From Mayamaea pseudoterrestris (lineage: Eukaryota; Bacillariophyta; Bacillariophyceae; Sellaphorales; Sellaphoraceae): a stretch of DNA of 64,000 nucleotides. Below the pieces are notes generated by a model. It made no database searches. It was given only the letters and a program-made list of their open reading frames with translations, and was not told the DNA's origin. A program made the position numbers and the translations under genes. The stretch covers positions 310,001 through 374,000 of the forward strand of contig BROI01000023.1 in the NCBI GenBank assembly GCA_027923505.1. Reading direction: 5' to 3'. Positions within the stretch are counted from its first letter, which is position 1. The number at the start of each line of letters is the position of its first letter. Positions 50,581-61,169 of this stretch are shown one piece after another.

Positions 50581-53500
50581 AATGGGAGTGGCGTCGTCCA
50601 GTGACAGGAGACTGATCAATTTACATTGCAAGCTTAACGAACATCATGTACACTAAGAGATTGACAAACTTTCGACTGTTTCTGTTGTCGGCAATGGTGT
50701 CAACAAACGTCGGCACGTTTCGGGGAAGTTTGCGACTTTTAGCAGTGAAACTACCGGTAGACACTACCCTTTCCTGCCGGGCACAGCAGCAAAGGCCATT
50801 CTACTAAATTAAAGTTGTTGATGGCGAAATGTACTGGGAAGGATGCAAATGGGGAAGGATACAAATAAATGGACATGGCGATCATGTACAACAACATTGA
50901 TTGGACGACGATTCGATCCGTTCTGTTTCAGCAACTATTGGCCGAGTATTGGTAGGCCATTGCGACGCATTATGCAACCGCACTTCCTTTTCCGATTCAA
51001 ATAAGGAAAATAGACAAGGCCACTCGGCTAGATTAGCAACGAATGCTTCATGGCCGTCGCCGCATATCGTACATCTCTTAACAACCGCCCAGGACGGCGT
51101 TCATGCTGGAAACTCTACAGAAAAGTAGTTTCAATACACGAGAATAGTAACTTATACAAAGGATAAAGTTGACTTATAGTAAACAGCAAAACGCGGTCTT
51201 CGGCGTTGACGACCTGTCTTCGCATGTACACAATGAAAAAATGGCAGACGCTGATTTTCTACTCCATGGAATTGATAAAAATGTAACGCTGTGGATGAGT
51301 TCTCTATGCTCAACGACGACTACTGCATGACATTTGTTTATAGACAGAGTCGTTGAAAGCCAGCAACCAGCAATGGCGGGCGAGAATTGCGTGAACGTGT
51401 AAAGGAACTCTTTGCTCTCGATTGGCGACGCTTTCGTTTGTGCGGGGAAAACTTTGGAATCGCGAACTCTTTGGTGTTATGCATCATTCGAAGTGCAGCA
51501 GCCGAGCACTTGATGTTGAATTCATTGCTGTGTTTGATCTTGGTCGGCTAAATGATCGACAACTCGGGTATTCCATTACTACGCGAGTACGAGTGCAGGC
51601 ACCGATACAAGCACAAGCAGGCCTGGTTGATGCTCGCTTCCACGGATTTCGCCACCAATGTCGTCAAGCAGCCTAAAGTAGTTGCCATGGCGGGGTTACC
51701 TATGGATGGGACTCGTTACGGAGTAAGGGAGATAGTGCCAGCATGATGGCTCGGCGCCTCGTTCACATTCGCGATGTTGCGTGGCCGAGTCATAGGCGGT
51801 CGTGCCAAAACCGTCACTATCGACTAGACAGTACGCCAATAACTTTGAAATATTTCACAGTTATTGGCACTGTGAGACAAACAGTAAACTTTGAAAATCA
51901 AAGTTATTGGTCACTGTCGTTTAAAGAGTAGTCCAAAAACTTTGAAAAAAGGCCCAAGCAGATACATTGGTATGATTGGCTGCGTCGTACGTCATCTGAT
52001 GACCTTGCGTGACTGACACGAGCCAGCTTTCCTTTCCACCATGAGGATTGCTCGATGATGACCTTATCATTCCAACCCAGTCCTACATGTATGATCATAT
52101 GATTGCACGACATCATGATGAGCAAGAATGCGTCTCGTCAGCATGGTTGATTCATCGTGAGACGCAGCGACACAAAGGACTACTGGTGATCGGTGTTCGC
52201 GCATCTCGTCAGTCGGCATGCTACGCACCGACAGAAACGTCGACCCATCAGCATGAAACAACCAATTTATCTCTCACATATTACTATGCATACAGCTACG
52301 ATGAGATGGATGGATCATAAAGTAACTGATGTCCCTATCATGTTACGTGTCGCGGAGAAGCGGGAAGCGAAGGCCCGAGTAAACAAGAGCCAAATTTCTT
52401 CAAGCGGAAAACGAATGCGAGGGGCGTAGTGAGCATTATTAAGATGATGTAACTTGGCAACCGCGCTCTGACGAAATGTTACTGGCTGTCAGACTCTGGT
52501 TGACTAGTTGAGCTTGACATCGACATTGGAATAATTGGTTTGATTATTGGGCCAAGCCACAAAAGCACGACGACACATATTTGCATAAGCCAGACAAAAC
52601 TGTCATCCTGCGTAAAGCGCTAGAACTATTGACGCACGAACTCAATGCTGTGTTCGGTGATGATTGCCGAAACGAAACCTTGCTCTGGCTTGGCGAACAC
52701 CGACGTTCTGCAATACCCTTGGTGCAATTTCGCTCGTTGTATTGTTTCGACGGCCGCACTCGCCTTGCCGCTGCCATCCAATCGTGGATCAGAACTGAAT
52801 TAATGACCGCCACTTGCTGTCTTGAAGCAAGTCAGTTGACTGCATGCGGTACCGCTGGTGACAAGTCATCTTCGAGCACTGATTGCCCCTGCCGCCAGAT
52901 GTATGGCCCTTTCCATGCACAACTGACATTCACTCGCTCGGAAAGCATGGTTTGACTAACCCTGCATGAACTTATAACTTTGAAAAGTGTTGCAACTCTA
53001 TAGGTCTCGCTTTTGGTGACGACGCGCGTCCAATCCTCGCACGCGCAAGCGCTTGATCCGCTGTGCGACTGCTCGCCAACAAGTTAACAACGGTGCGTTG
53101 CATATGCTACAAATGGCTGACTGTGCTTTCATGCCTATCGACGCCGTTGCTATGTCGAACGACGCGGTGGAGCGCGCCAGGGCATTCACAACATCATTGC
53201 GCATTGGTGCAAGAGCAGGCACATGCAAACGACGATATATCTAGACGTAAACTAGTCTTTTATTTGTGCCCCACTAGCAAATATATTCGCTTCTGAAGCG
53301 CCTTCACTTCCCTTCTGGTCGTAACAATACGAGTAGTGCAAGACAGCGTATGTTAGCAGCGTCGCCGCATGCGACAGAATATCGAGTCGCACCAGTAATC
53401 GTTTTCATTCGCGCGATGAATCGGCTTCACCCAAAAGTGCGCGCAACGCTTGCCGAAAACTCGGAAAATTCGCGAGTCGCGTTAACTCTCACTCAGTTGA

Positions 53501-53600
53501 CTGCACTGGTGCTGCTGCTTCCGTCCCCAGTCGTAGTCCTGTGCACGGTACTCTTGGTGAAGTCGTCACTCTCATCTGTCGCTAGCATTCATAATTAACC
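50581..53600. other. 3 kb stretch without a recognised gene
   Basis: The longest gene-free stretch in the window. It holds a TACCGGTA octamer (50752-50759) and hairpin cluster 3. Short open frames at about 51552-51746 and 52518-52955 have no family match or ATG support. Confidence 0.5.
51826..51951. repeat. Hairpin repeat cluster 3
   Basis: A looser member of the family: GCCAATAACTTTGAAATATT paired with ACAGTTATTGGCACTGTG (about 51829-51872); AAACTTTGAAAATCAAAGTT with TATTGGTCACTGT (51887-51916); and a lone half AGTCCAAAAACTTTGA (51930-51945). It lies inside the 3 kb gene-free region, over 1.6 kb from the nearest gene start. Confidence 0.8.
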
Positions 53601-55399
53601 ATGATGCGACCGCAACGCCGATGGAGCCCCAGCAAGGCGACGAATGGAACAGCAGGCGGCAGTTCGACTGACTTATTGACGGTTGGCGCAGCTTGCGACG
53701 ACAGTCCGACAAGTACCATAGTCGCTTCTTCCTCCTTTACAAATGTCAATCTCAGTCATAATCATAACAATGGTTCGCCAGTCATGAAGCAACGACGACG
53801 GAAGCAAGACTCTCGAATTTACTCGTTCCGACGAATTTCCTTCTTGGCGTCGCGCTTCAAACTGCTACTGACCATGGCAGTACGGCTTGGCGCTGCTTGT
53901 TTACTACTCTCGTATCTGAGACCCTTGCTGCATTACTCGCAGGAGCAAAGAGCGACGGCAAATGTTTCCTCGTCTGTCTTGACGAGTGATGGAGACGAAG
54001 AAGGAAATGGAAACGGCGACGGCATTTTTTCTACAGAACAACATGATCAGTTCTTACAATATTCATCCAATCTACCTACCTGCAATGCAATTTCACCTGA
54101 ACAAGTCTCATATACATTGGTGACGCAGTGCAGCGAGGATCGACTTTGGATGATGGAGCATCACTGCAAACGGTGGAGTGTGACTGCGGCTAGCACGACT
54201 CACGATTCACCTTCACCTATTAGTTTGGTCGTTTACACCAACATGACGATTGACGACGCGAAACGAAAGCTTTCCGACAGATACCATTGTCCGGTAGATG
54301 CTGGATTGACGGTCCAAGTACTGCCAATGGTATATAAAGACGCCGATTATCCTGTCAATATTCTCCGCAACATGGCCTTTGCAGCCGTGGCTACAACGCA
54401 TGCAGCCTACGTTGATATTGACTTTTGGACATCGACGGATCTCCATGACATTCTCATGACTCCCGTGGTGCAACACAAGCTGGCGCAGTCGCATCAGCAT
54501 GCGCTGGTGCTGCCGGCCTTTCAGCTGCATCGACAATGTCACGCTTGGCAGGCTTGTCCGCGCAAGACTATTCCACTCATGCCCAAAACCAAAAATGACA
54601 TGATTCCATTTCTATTGAACAAAACAATCACGGCCTTTGATCCAACCAATTTTGGTGGCCATGGAAGTACGCGCTACGTGGAATGGGTCGATCAGGCGGC
54701 CGACGAACTGCTCCCCATTGAGTGCGTCAAGTCGAACCGTTATGAACCCTATCTGGTAGTGAGAGTGTGCAACGAGCTTCCACCATTGCAGGTAAGAAAG
54801 AGCATGTGTATCATTGCTGTTCTATGTGTGCTTGTTTGTTTGGCCGACTTTGAAATGACAACTCACGCACCACAACTTTCGTCCCACTGCCCATGCTCCG
54901 TCTTCCATCGCATTCCTTCGCTCTGCTACACATTCATACACAGCCTAGTCTTTTTGGATATGGGAAGAACAAAATGACCTGGATCATGCAGTTGCGAAGG
55001 GTCGGTTACACCTTTGATCAATTGGGCGAAGCCTTTGTCACACACTACCCGCACATGGACTCGAAGGCGCGCTTGATCTGGAACGGCGGTCCGCGAGGGG
55101 CTCATTTGCAGAAACCAGCAGACGAGAATTCTTTCCAAACGTATCAGCGAGGAAGGACGGATCAAACTTTTGTCAAGTTTCGTTCATGGCTGGAAACGCT
55201 GCCCGACCGCACCAAAGTGTTTAGGTGCGAGGAGCACTTGGACGATGACGCGAGGCTTTGGGTGGCACACAGTGACAAGCAAAAGGTCAAGGAGATGAAC
55301 ATAAGAAAGGTTGCGATTGCTGATCGAACTCGAGACGAAAGTGACGGTTCGGAAGATGATGAATCGTCATCCGACTCAGCGGATGCGGCAGAGAGCTAG
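53601..55399 (+). CDS. LARGE/GT49-like glycosyltransferase, type II membrane protein
   Basis: Exons 53601-54791 and 54944-55399 (152-nt intron, phase 0) give 548 residues. A cytosolic basic N-terminus (MKQRRRKQDSR), one signal anchor (about 90-112, LLLTMAVRLGAACLLLSYL) and a lumenal catalytic region follow. SYTLVTQCSEDRLWMMEHHC, SLVVYTNM, NILRNMAFAAVATTHAAYVD and VDIDFW (DxD metal site) are present. After the junction come LFGYGKNKMTWIMQLRRVGY and GEAFVTHYPH, matching the GYGxNKxxxI and HxPH features of the GT49/LARGE glucuronyl- and xylosyl-transferase group. It probably works in the Golgi on glycoproteins or polysaccharides. The tail is acidic. Confidence 0.83.
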
Positions 55400-55904
55400 C
55401 ATTTAGCCGTCTCTGCTATACCATACAGTACATGACACATATTCGTGGCTCCGTATATTAGCACTGTATTTCTATGCAAACGCAAAGTAATGTTTTCTTC
55501 GTAAATGCTACTCTGATTGATTGGATGGCAACATATAGAATCCGTGTCAATAATTGGCCCGCGACAAACGAATTGAATCCAGAACAACACTTTGTGTCTG
55601 CACAGTGATCTCCATTTTTAACCTGTGTATATCAAATGTACGTCACGTCCGCCCTTTTCTGTTTAAAAAAGAGCGGTTTGCCACCAATCGATCTTGATGC
55701 AGGAACCAAACGGCGTGACACAACTTCATATGGCTGCAAAAGCGGCTTCTGTATGATCGACTAGTAAAGGCAATTTGTCTTCTTTAACAAATAGCGTACG
55801 ACGTTAGTCTATCAGGTGATCTCGAGCAATATCTTTTTCAATGCGTTCATTGCTTGGCGTTCGACACACTCGAGCACTCCTCATTCTCGCATTCCAATTT
55901 ACTG
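55400..55904. other. Convergent 3' intergenic region
   Basis: About 505 bp. No gene, array or palindrome recognised. Confidence 0.45.
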
Positions 55905-57668
55905 TTAATGCTCCCACTCCATCGTTGTCGGCAGATCGGGTACAGCTCCGAACCGAGACAATGGCCAGAGTCGCAGGATTGGCCGACCAACAATGTCACT
56001 GAAAGGCAACGTGCCCCATACGCGACTGTCGATGGAAACGGAAGCGCAATCGCCCAGCACAACGACTTGATTTGGCGGAACAATGAGTGGATTGACGCCG
56101 TCGTGTGGTTCAATGTATCGCTCAATCAGTCGCAAAGGTTCCGCGACGCAAAGGTCGCGACGATCTTTGGTGACATCCTTTCCATTCACTGACACACTTC
56201 CACTTTTAGTGACTGTCAAAACATCACCCGACTCGGCAGCGACCCGCTTGACAAACAAGTCGCGATCACTAAGAGACCGTCCAGCCGATTGCGCAATGAT
56301 TTCCTGTAACTTGGCGGGCGGATGAAACAAGACGACGCTATCAGGGCGGTGATTGTATTGGGGTAGTATTCGTGGCGTGATCTTGTCAACCAGCAAAACA
56401 TCGCCGACTTGGAGAGTTGGATCCATGGAAAGACTGGGAATGACAAAGAGACTGACGGCTTGCGATATAACAAACGCCGCCACCAATCCAGTAACTGCCG
56501 TAAATAGCGAACCAATGGCCGAGACGGCATTGTACATGGCTGGTGTATAAAGCTTGGGAATGTCTCTTTCGTTAATTTGAATTGGCCATTGTCGCTCCAG
56601 CTCTTGGACGAGTGGGTAGATTGGTTTAAGCTCGTAATTTGCTCCGGGTCGACTTTGGAACAGGTCAGCATCTGTTTGCGGATCGGAAATGCGCATGATG
56701 CGATACTCGACGCCAGGATATGCTCCCTGCTGGAACATCTTTTGTCGCTGCGACAACTTTTGGAGAATTGGAACAACGATACGTCCAACGTGAACGTCAC
56801 GATTGTGCTGATTGGCGGCTGCAGGGTCTTTAATCATTCGAATGTCGTCAAAGTTTAGCCAATCAATGGGGCTACTCTTGGACTGCTCTCGTACGGCGTC
56901 ACTTGTTTTATTTGGTGGGCATTCATGTACGGTAATTCCCATTTGAAGCTGCAATGGAGCATTTCCGTCAGAGCCTCCAGCAAATGTTTGCAATAGCTTG
57001 GTCTGCAGCAAGTGCGCTCCAAAATCGTTGGCCCGACCCTCGGCCAGCTTGGAATGTTCGAGACTAACAAAACGCATCCCCGACCTCCATTCAATGTCAA
57101 ATTTGGGACCGTCTATTTGGTTTCCTTTTAGTCGCAAGCAAAATGTAGCGTCGACAGAATCATTTGTCGAGTCTGGCAAGTACTGAAGGAAGATTCCGGC
57201 GCGTTCCTCCACCTGCTTGGCAAAAAGTGGAAGAATGCGATAGGACATGCCGAAACCATCAGTATTCTTTTTCTTGTTGTGGCATGTGGAAGTCGAGTGA
57301 CTGTCACTGATAAAGCCGCGTGGATAGAGCTTGATGCGAAACCTGCTTTGCGCCATTCCATTCGATTCCACCTTCAAAACTTTGCTCTCCACAAAGTCAC
57401 CAGGTCGGAGTAGCAAGAGATCATTGCAAGATGGAAACAATAGAGTAGCATTCAGATGAACTGTTGCAGGCCTAGCGAGAGGAACATTAAGATTTGAAGC
57501 TGTTAAACCTTCCTCGTGATTTTTAACGAAAGCGGATGTTGGCCAAATTGATTCTTGCACCGTACAGCGACTTGATGGCGTCATAAAAGCAGCAGCGATG
57601 AAACCATATGATGAGAAAACAAGAAACAAAGATATTATTGTTCGTGATGATTGACAGTGAGTGGACAT
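55905..57668 (-). CDS. Plastid type I signal peptidase with long N-terminal domain
   Basis: The 587-residue product starts (ATG 57668) with a signal peptide and IAAAFMTPS, an ASAFAP-like plastid motif. The C-terminal 190 residues form a type I signal peptidase: IPSLSMDPTLQVGDVLLVDK holds the catalytic Ser (usual PSGSM is PSLSM), DLFVKRVAAESGD the catalytic Lys, and VVVLGDCASVSIDSRVWG the box E region. A membrane segment precedes it. The enzyme would remove thylakoid-transfer or envelope leaders. The 350-residue N-terminal region has MATH/TRAF-like features (RFRIKLYPRGF, AGIFLQYLPDSTNDS, ATFCLRLKG, WRSGMRFVSLEH), an unusual partner (inference). No intron. Confidence 0.88.
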   Translation of the reverse strand: MSTHCQSSRTIISLFLVFSSYGFIAAAFMTPSSRCTVQESIWPTSAFVKNHEEGLTASNLNVPLARPATVHLNATLLFPSCNDLLLLRPGDFVESKVLKVESNGMAQSRFRIKLYPRGFISDSHSTSTCHNKKKNTDGFGMSYRILPLFAKQVEERAGIFLQYLPDSTNDSVDATFCLRLKGNQIDGPKFDIEWRSGMRFVSLEHSKLAEGRANDFGAHLLQTKLLQTFAGGSDGNAPLQLQMGITVHECPPNKTSDAVREQSKSSPIDWLNFDDIRMIKDPAAANQHNRDVHVGRIVVPILQKLSQRQKMFQQGAYPGVEYRIMRISDPQTDADLFQSRPGANYELKPIYPLVQELERQWPIQINERDIPKLYTPAMYNAVSAIGSLFTAVTGLVAAFVISQAVSLFVIPSLSMDPTLQVGDVLLVDKITPRILPQYNHRPDSVVLFHPPAKLQEIIAQSAGRSLSDRDLFVKRVAAESGDVLTVTKSGSVSVNGKDVTKDRRDLCVAEPLRLIERYIEPHDGVNPLIVPPNQVVVLGDCASVSIDSRVWGTLPFSDIVGRPILRLWPLSRFGAVPDLPTTMEWEH

Positions 57669-58168
57669 AATCTTTAGCGTCAGTTGCACACTCGTTTCGA
57701 AGCGAACGATTGGTTGCTTGCCGGACAGGATATAGATTCAAATCGTTGTGTCAAAGTCAAAAAGTCAGCCACCATCAAAACATCATCATCATCTTGTCAA
57801 ATCACAATGATAAAGTATAGAACTGAATTGGCTGTTGGAGGGTCGAGAAGGTTTGGTTGCTTCGTGCTTCACCGCGCATGCCGAAAGAAAAGGTGAGTCA
57901 TGCAGCCATTGGCAGATATGATATGTCGCACCGTTTTTATGGCTCATAAACGGCTGCCACGAATATTGACAATGTCATTTCAGAACATTTGATCGTGTCA
58001 GGTCGCATTTTCAAGCCATTTCTGTACTGTGAAAAAGAAAGTACCGACGCACTACCTCGCGTCGCTGACGACGACGGGAACCGCAAAGGGCTCCGTCACA
58101 AGATCCTTGGAAGTTCGACGGCCCTCTCATATTCACTTCAAAAGCTGCAAAAAGGACTTAAAGTGGCC
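57669..58168. promoter_or_regulatory. Divergent promoter region with a probable 5' UTR intron of the phytyltransferase gene
   Basis: GTGAGT at 57893 and TTTCAG ending at 57983 bound a 91-nt candidate intron. None of the reading frames upstream of it connects an ATG in frame to the coding start at 58169, so it would be a leader intron. Confidence 0.45.
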
Positions 58169-59419
58169 ATGGCGACAGCTCGATGCCTTTTAAAGGCAGC
58201 AGTGCTGCTCTCTATCTGCTTAGAGCATGGTGCAGCCTTCTCGACTCGATCGCTGGAGTTTCAGATGCAGCAGAAGCAGCAGCATCGGCATTTGACTCGA
58301 CAAAGTGTGATCTTCCGATCTCTTCCTCGCTCTTCTCTCGAAAGCCAAACGGAACTATCCGTTTCCATACAACAACAAGAAGCAGCAACGTCTGCTGCTG
58401 AACCAATCTTCTTAATCGAAGAACTTGATGTTGCTCAGCCGCCAAAGACCGAGCAAATTACTGTCGGAGCAACTGACAGCAAGAGCATCAAGAAACCTCC
58501 GTTTCCAATCGTTGTCTGGCGATTCACTCGACCTCATACTCTTATTGGATCGGCACTGGCCATTCCTGCCCTTCATTTGTTGGCGGCTCCTTCACTATCC
58601 GTCTTGGCACAGTCATCATTTTGGTCTTCGACACTGTTTTGTGTTGTTCCGTCCCTACTCATGAACTTGTACATTACCGGACTCAATCAAATTACCGACG
58701 TTGAGATTGACAAAATCAACAAGCCCAACTTACCAATTGCCGCTGGCATTCTATCCAAGAAGGACGCTACAATCATTGTCATAACCAGTCTCATTGCGTC
58801 ACTTTCCATGGGCATGCTGCCTGGTTCATCCCAAGGTTTGCGCGTTGCACTCTGGGGATCGGCCATCCTTGGCACCATGTATTCGCTTCCACCATTCCGC
58901 CTCAAGAGATTTCCCCTTTGGGCCGCCTTTTGCATTGTGGCTGTTCGTGGGACCATTATCAACGCGTCGTTCTATGCGCATGCCAAGCAGCTTGGTGTCA
59001 TGGCATGCTTGAAGCAAGATCCTGCTTGTTTACTGTCGAGTCTCTTTTACTGCGTCTTTGGAGTGGTGATTGCCTTGATGAAGGACGTTCCCGATGTGGC
59101 GGGCGATGTCCGTTCCAACGTGCGAACCTTTTCCGTCCGTCTTGGACAAAAGCGAATCTTTCAAGTCGGCAAGAACATATTGATTGGACTCTTTGGAGCC
59201 TTTGCTGGTGGCTTTGTCCGAGGCGCAGTCAATGCCCCAACAACGGCACTGACTGTCTGTCGAAGCATCATGGGAGCATCATGCGTCGCCGCCATGGTTT
59301 CCGTGCAAGGAGCTGCTCGAAACGTGGATCCAATGGACAGCAAGCAAGTGTACAAATACTACATGCACCTGTGGAAGTGGTTCTACCTGAGCTACTTGTC
59401 ACTGCCGTTTGCGCGATAA
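58169..59419 (+). CDS. VTE2: Homogentisate phytyltransferase (UbiA family), tocopherol synthesis
   Basis: The 416-residue product starts at ATG 58169 with a signal peptide and HGAAFSTRS, an ASAFAP motif. The mature region is a UbiA-type prenyltransferase with about nine membrane helices. The first Asp-rich motif, GLNQITDVEIDKINKPNLPI, is the NQxxDxxxDxxNKPxLPIA form specific to homogentisate prenyltransferases; the second is MKDVPDVAGD. It ends with the family's HLWKWFYLSYL. It joins phytyl diphosphate to homogentisate in the plastid envelope, committing to tocopherol. A solanesyl-using homologue for plastoquinone is possible. EngB starts 212 bp downstream, and a phytol-kinase-like gene follows on the same strand. 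No coding intron. Confidence 0.9.
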   Translation: MATARCLLKAAVLLSICLEHGAAFSTRSLEFQMQQKQQHRHLTRQSVIFRSLPRSSLESQTELSVSIQQQEAATSAAEPIFLIEELDVAQPPKTEQITVGATDSKSIKKPPFPIVVWRFTRPHTLIGSALAIPALHLLAAPSLSVLAQSSFWSSTLFCVVPSLLMNLYITGLNQITDVEIDKINKPNLPIAAGILSKKDATIIVITSLIASLSMGMLPGSSQGLRVALWGSAILGTMYSLPPFRLKRFPLWAAFCIVAVRGTIINASFYAHAKQLGVMACLKQDPACLLSSLFYCVFGVVIALMKDVPDVAGDVRSNVRTFSVRLGQKRIFQVGKNILIGLFGAFAGGFVRGAVNAPTTALTVCRSIMGASCVAAMVSVQGAARNVDPMDSKQVYKYYMHLWKWFYLSYLSLPFAR

Positions 59420-59630
59420 CCTCAGCGATCATATACGTTTTATGGTATATAGTTGTGCTTGTCTTTATATGATGTATGATTTGTACCGGCTTGATGGTTG
59501 TCGATGCGATGAATATAGTTGGGAACAAAAGCAACCCAAAAGTCGATCGAAGAATTTGGAGCCGTTAAGTACCGGAGCGATATCAAATGAAAATGCGCGC
59601 CATCGGCGCCGCACAATCTCGTTCCATGCC

Positions 59631-60740
59631 ATGACCATGGCATCTACTGCTAGCTGCACTTTTCGTTGCCTCATCGGTCCATCTCGACTACGAGCTGCTT
59701 CGAGTGCTACAATAAATAGTCGAAACTTTGGGTTCGGAACAAATTGGCCGCAGACGTCCAAGCGAAAGAAGAATGCGAACAAGAATGCGACACAAAAGGC
59801 AGGCAAGAGGCGCGAGCCTTCTTCGCCTCAGCCTCGTTCAACGACTAAGTTTGACAAAGCGCACATTCCTCCGGCATGTTTGCTGGCAACTGCGTCTCCG
59901 TATGCATACATTGCTCGATCCGCCGCTGTCCAAAATGATTTGGATCCGAAACAAATATACGCTCACGTTTCGACGGATCCGTTGATGCAAGCCAATGGAC
60001 GTCACTTTTGCTACCACGATGAACAAACAAATGCTTCCGTAACTACAAACGACGATACTACATTATTGATAAATGAAGTTGCCTTTCTCGGTCGATCCAA
60101 TGTTGGAAAGTCTAGTCTCATTAACGCAGTCATGCAAAAGAAACTGGCGAGGACCAGCAAGCGACCTGGCCGCACGCAGCAGGCTCACTACTTTGCGCTA
60201 CAAGACATGATAAACGCCACAAAAAGTCAAGGCGATGCACGAATTCAGCAAAAACCTCGTATACATGGTCACCTTGTTGATTTGCCAGGCTATGGCTACG
60301 CCGTCGGTCCAGACGCGGCAGTGGACGCTTGGCAAGACGACACGCAAAACTTGCTTCTGGCGCGGCGCGACTCGCACCACTTGCGTCGCGTCTATTTGCT
60401 GGTCGACGCTCGTCACGGCTGTTTGACGTTTGATTTTTCCATCATGCGGTGGCTCGACGAAGCTGGTATATCTTACTCCATTGTCTTGACCAAGGCGGAT
60501 GCCGTCACGCTGCCAATGCGCGTCAAATGGGTCAACCAAATCTGCATGAGATATGAACACTTGGTTGGATCAGCTTCGGAGGAGGAGCGACTTGACGATG
60601 ATGCGTGTCGCATGCATCCCATTGTTCACCTGACGAGTGCCAATAGTGAACTTGGTTTACTGGAATTGAAACTGAGCATTCAGGAGGAGTTTCTTGGTGG
60701 CTGCAACGATGATGAACATGGCAAGTGGTTAGTATCATAA
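59631..60740 (+). CDS. engB: EngB/YihA GTP-binding protein, organellar ribosome assembly
   Basis: The 369-residue product has a C-terminal TrmE-Era-EngA-EngB-Septin-type GTPase: G1 GRSNVGKSSLINA, switch I RTSKRPGRTQQ, G3 DLPGYGYA, G4 LTKADAV, G5 SANSELG. EngB helps assemble the large subunit of bacterial-type ribosomes. The first 130 residues are basic and Ser/Asn-rich (TMASTASCTFRCLIGPSRLR at the start), lacking a signal peptide, so mitochondrial import is more likely. ATG 59637 (accATGG) is an equally good start. An insertion lies between switch I and G3 (about 25 residues). Confidence 0.9.
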   Translation: MTMASTASCTFRCLIGPSRLRAASSATINSRNFGFGTNWPQTSKRKKNANKNATQKAGKRREPSSPQPRSTTKFDKAHIPPACLLATASPYAYIARSAAVQNDLDPKQIYAHVSTDPLMQANGRHFCYHDEQTNASVTTNDDTTLLINEVAFLGRSNVGKSSLINAVMQKKLARTSKRPGRTQQAHYFALQDMINATKSQGDARIQQKPRIHGHLVDLPGYGYAVGPDAAVDAWQDDTQNLLLARRDSHHLRRVYLLVDARHGCLTFDFSIMRWLDEAGISYSIVLTKADAVTLPMRVKWVNQICMRYEHLVGSASEEERLDDDACRMHPIVHLTSANSELGLLELKLSIQEEFLGGCNDDEHGKWLVS

Positions 60741-61169
60741 AAGCTCCTTTGGAATTGGATCTATTCATGCTCGTGTTTACTGTATGGGACGAGTCTTATA
60801 TTGGCTCGTAATATTATACGTTGCAGCGCTAGACGACTGCGTGGAGCGTTGAAGCGAGAGTGTGACAGCTGTCAGTCTGACCGGCACTCGAAGTGACAGA
60901 AATTCTTCCGTCCGCGAGAATGGAGCTCACCGCTCACCCATGATGGGGCTTCTACTTTGCTTGTCGCTACGGTGTGTCGCGACCGGTAGTATTGACTTTC
61001 ACGGCCATTTGAAGTCATCGTGTTGACGCGGCTGCCGAATCTGAATCACTTATTCTATTGGCTGCCATTTATTTCGTTTGCCGTCATTCATCGATCTTGT
61101 CGGCATCGCGCATCGCAGCATCAACCAAGAACATCCTATCTTCCATTCTAGCCCATATCAACAGCTACA
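60741..61169. other. Intergenic upstream of phytol-kinase-like gene
   Basis: About 430 bp, presumably the promoter of the next gene. No repeat unit recognised. Confidence 0.45.

Noticed and set aside
51552-51746. Short plus-strand frame ending in MDGTRYGVREIVPA
   Set aside because: Too short, no domain and no splice partners that I could identify.
1691-51951. Hairpin clusters as a classic MITE
   Set aside because: Cluster ends differ, half units are common, and I found no consistent terminal inverted repeats or target-site duplications. A short CCACAGT flanks cluster 1 only.
52518-52955. Possible bHLH-like helix (KPDKTVILRKALELLTHELN)
   Set aside because: No basic region precedes it, no ATG begins the frame, and the downstream part has no family likeness.
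57989-58168. N-terminal extension of the phytyltransferase upstream of 58169
   Set aside because: It begins with a non-ATG codon, and starting at 58169 gives a clean signal peptide plus ASAFAP motif.
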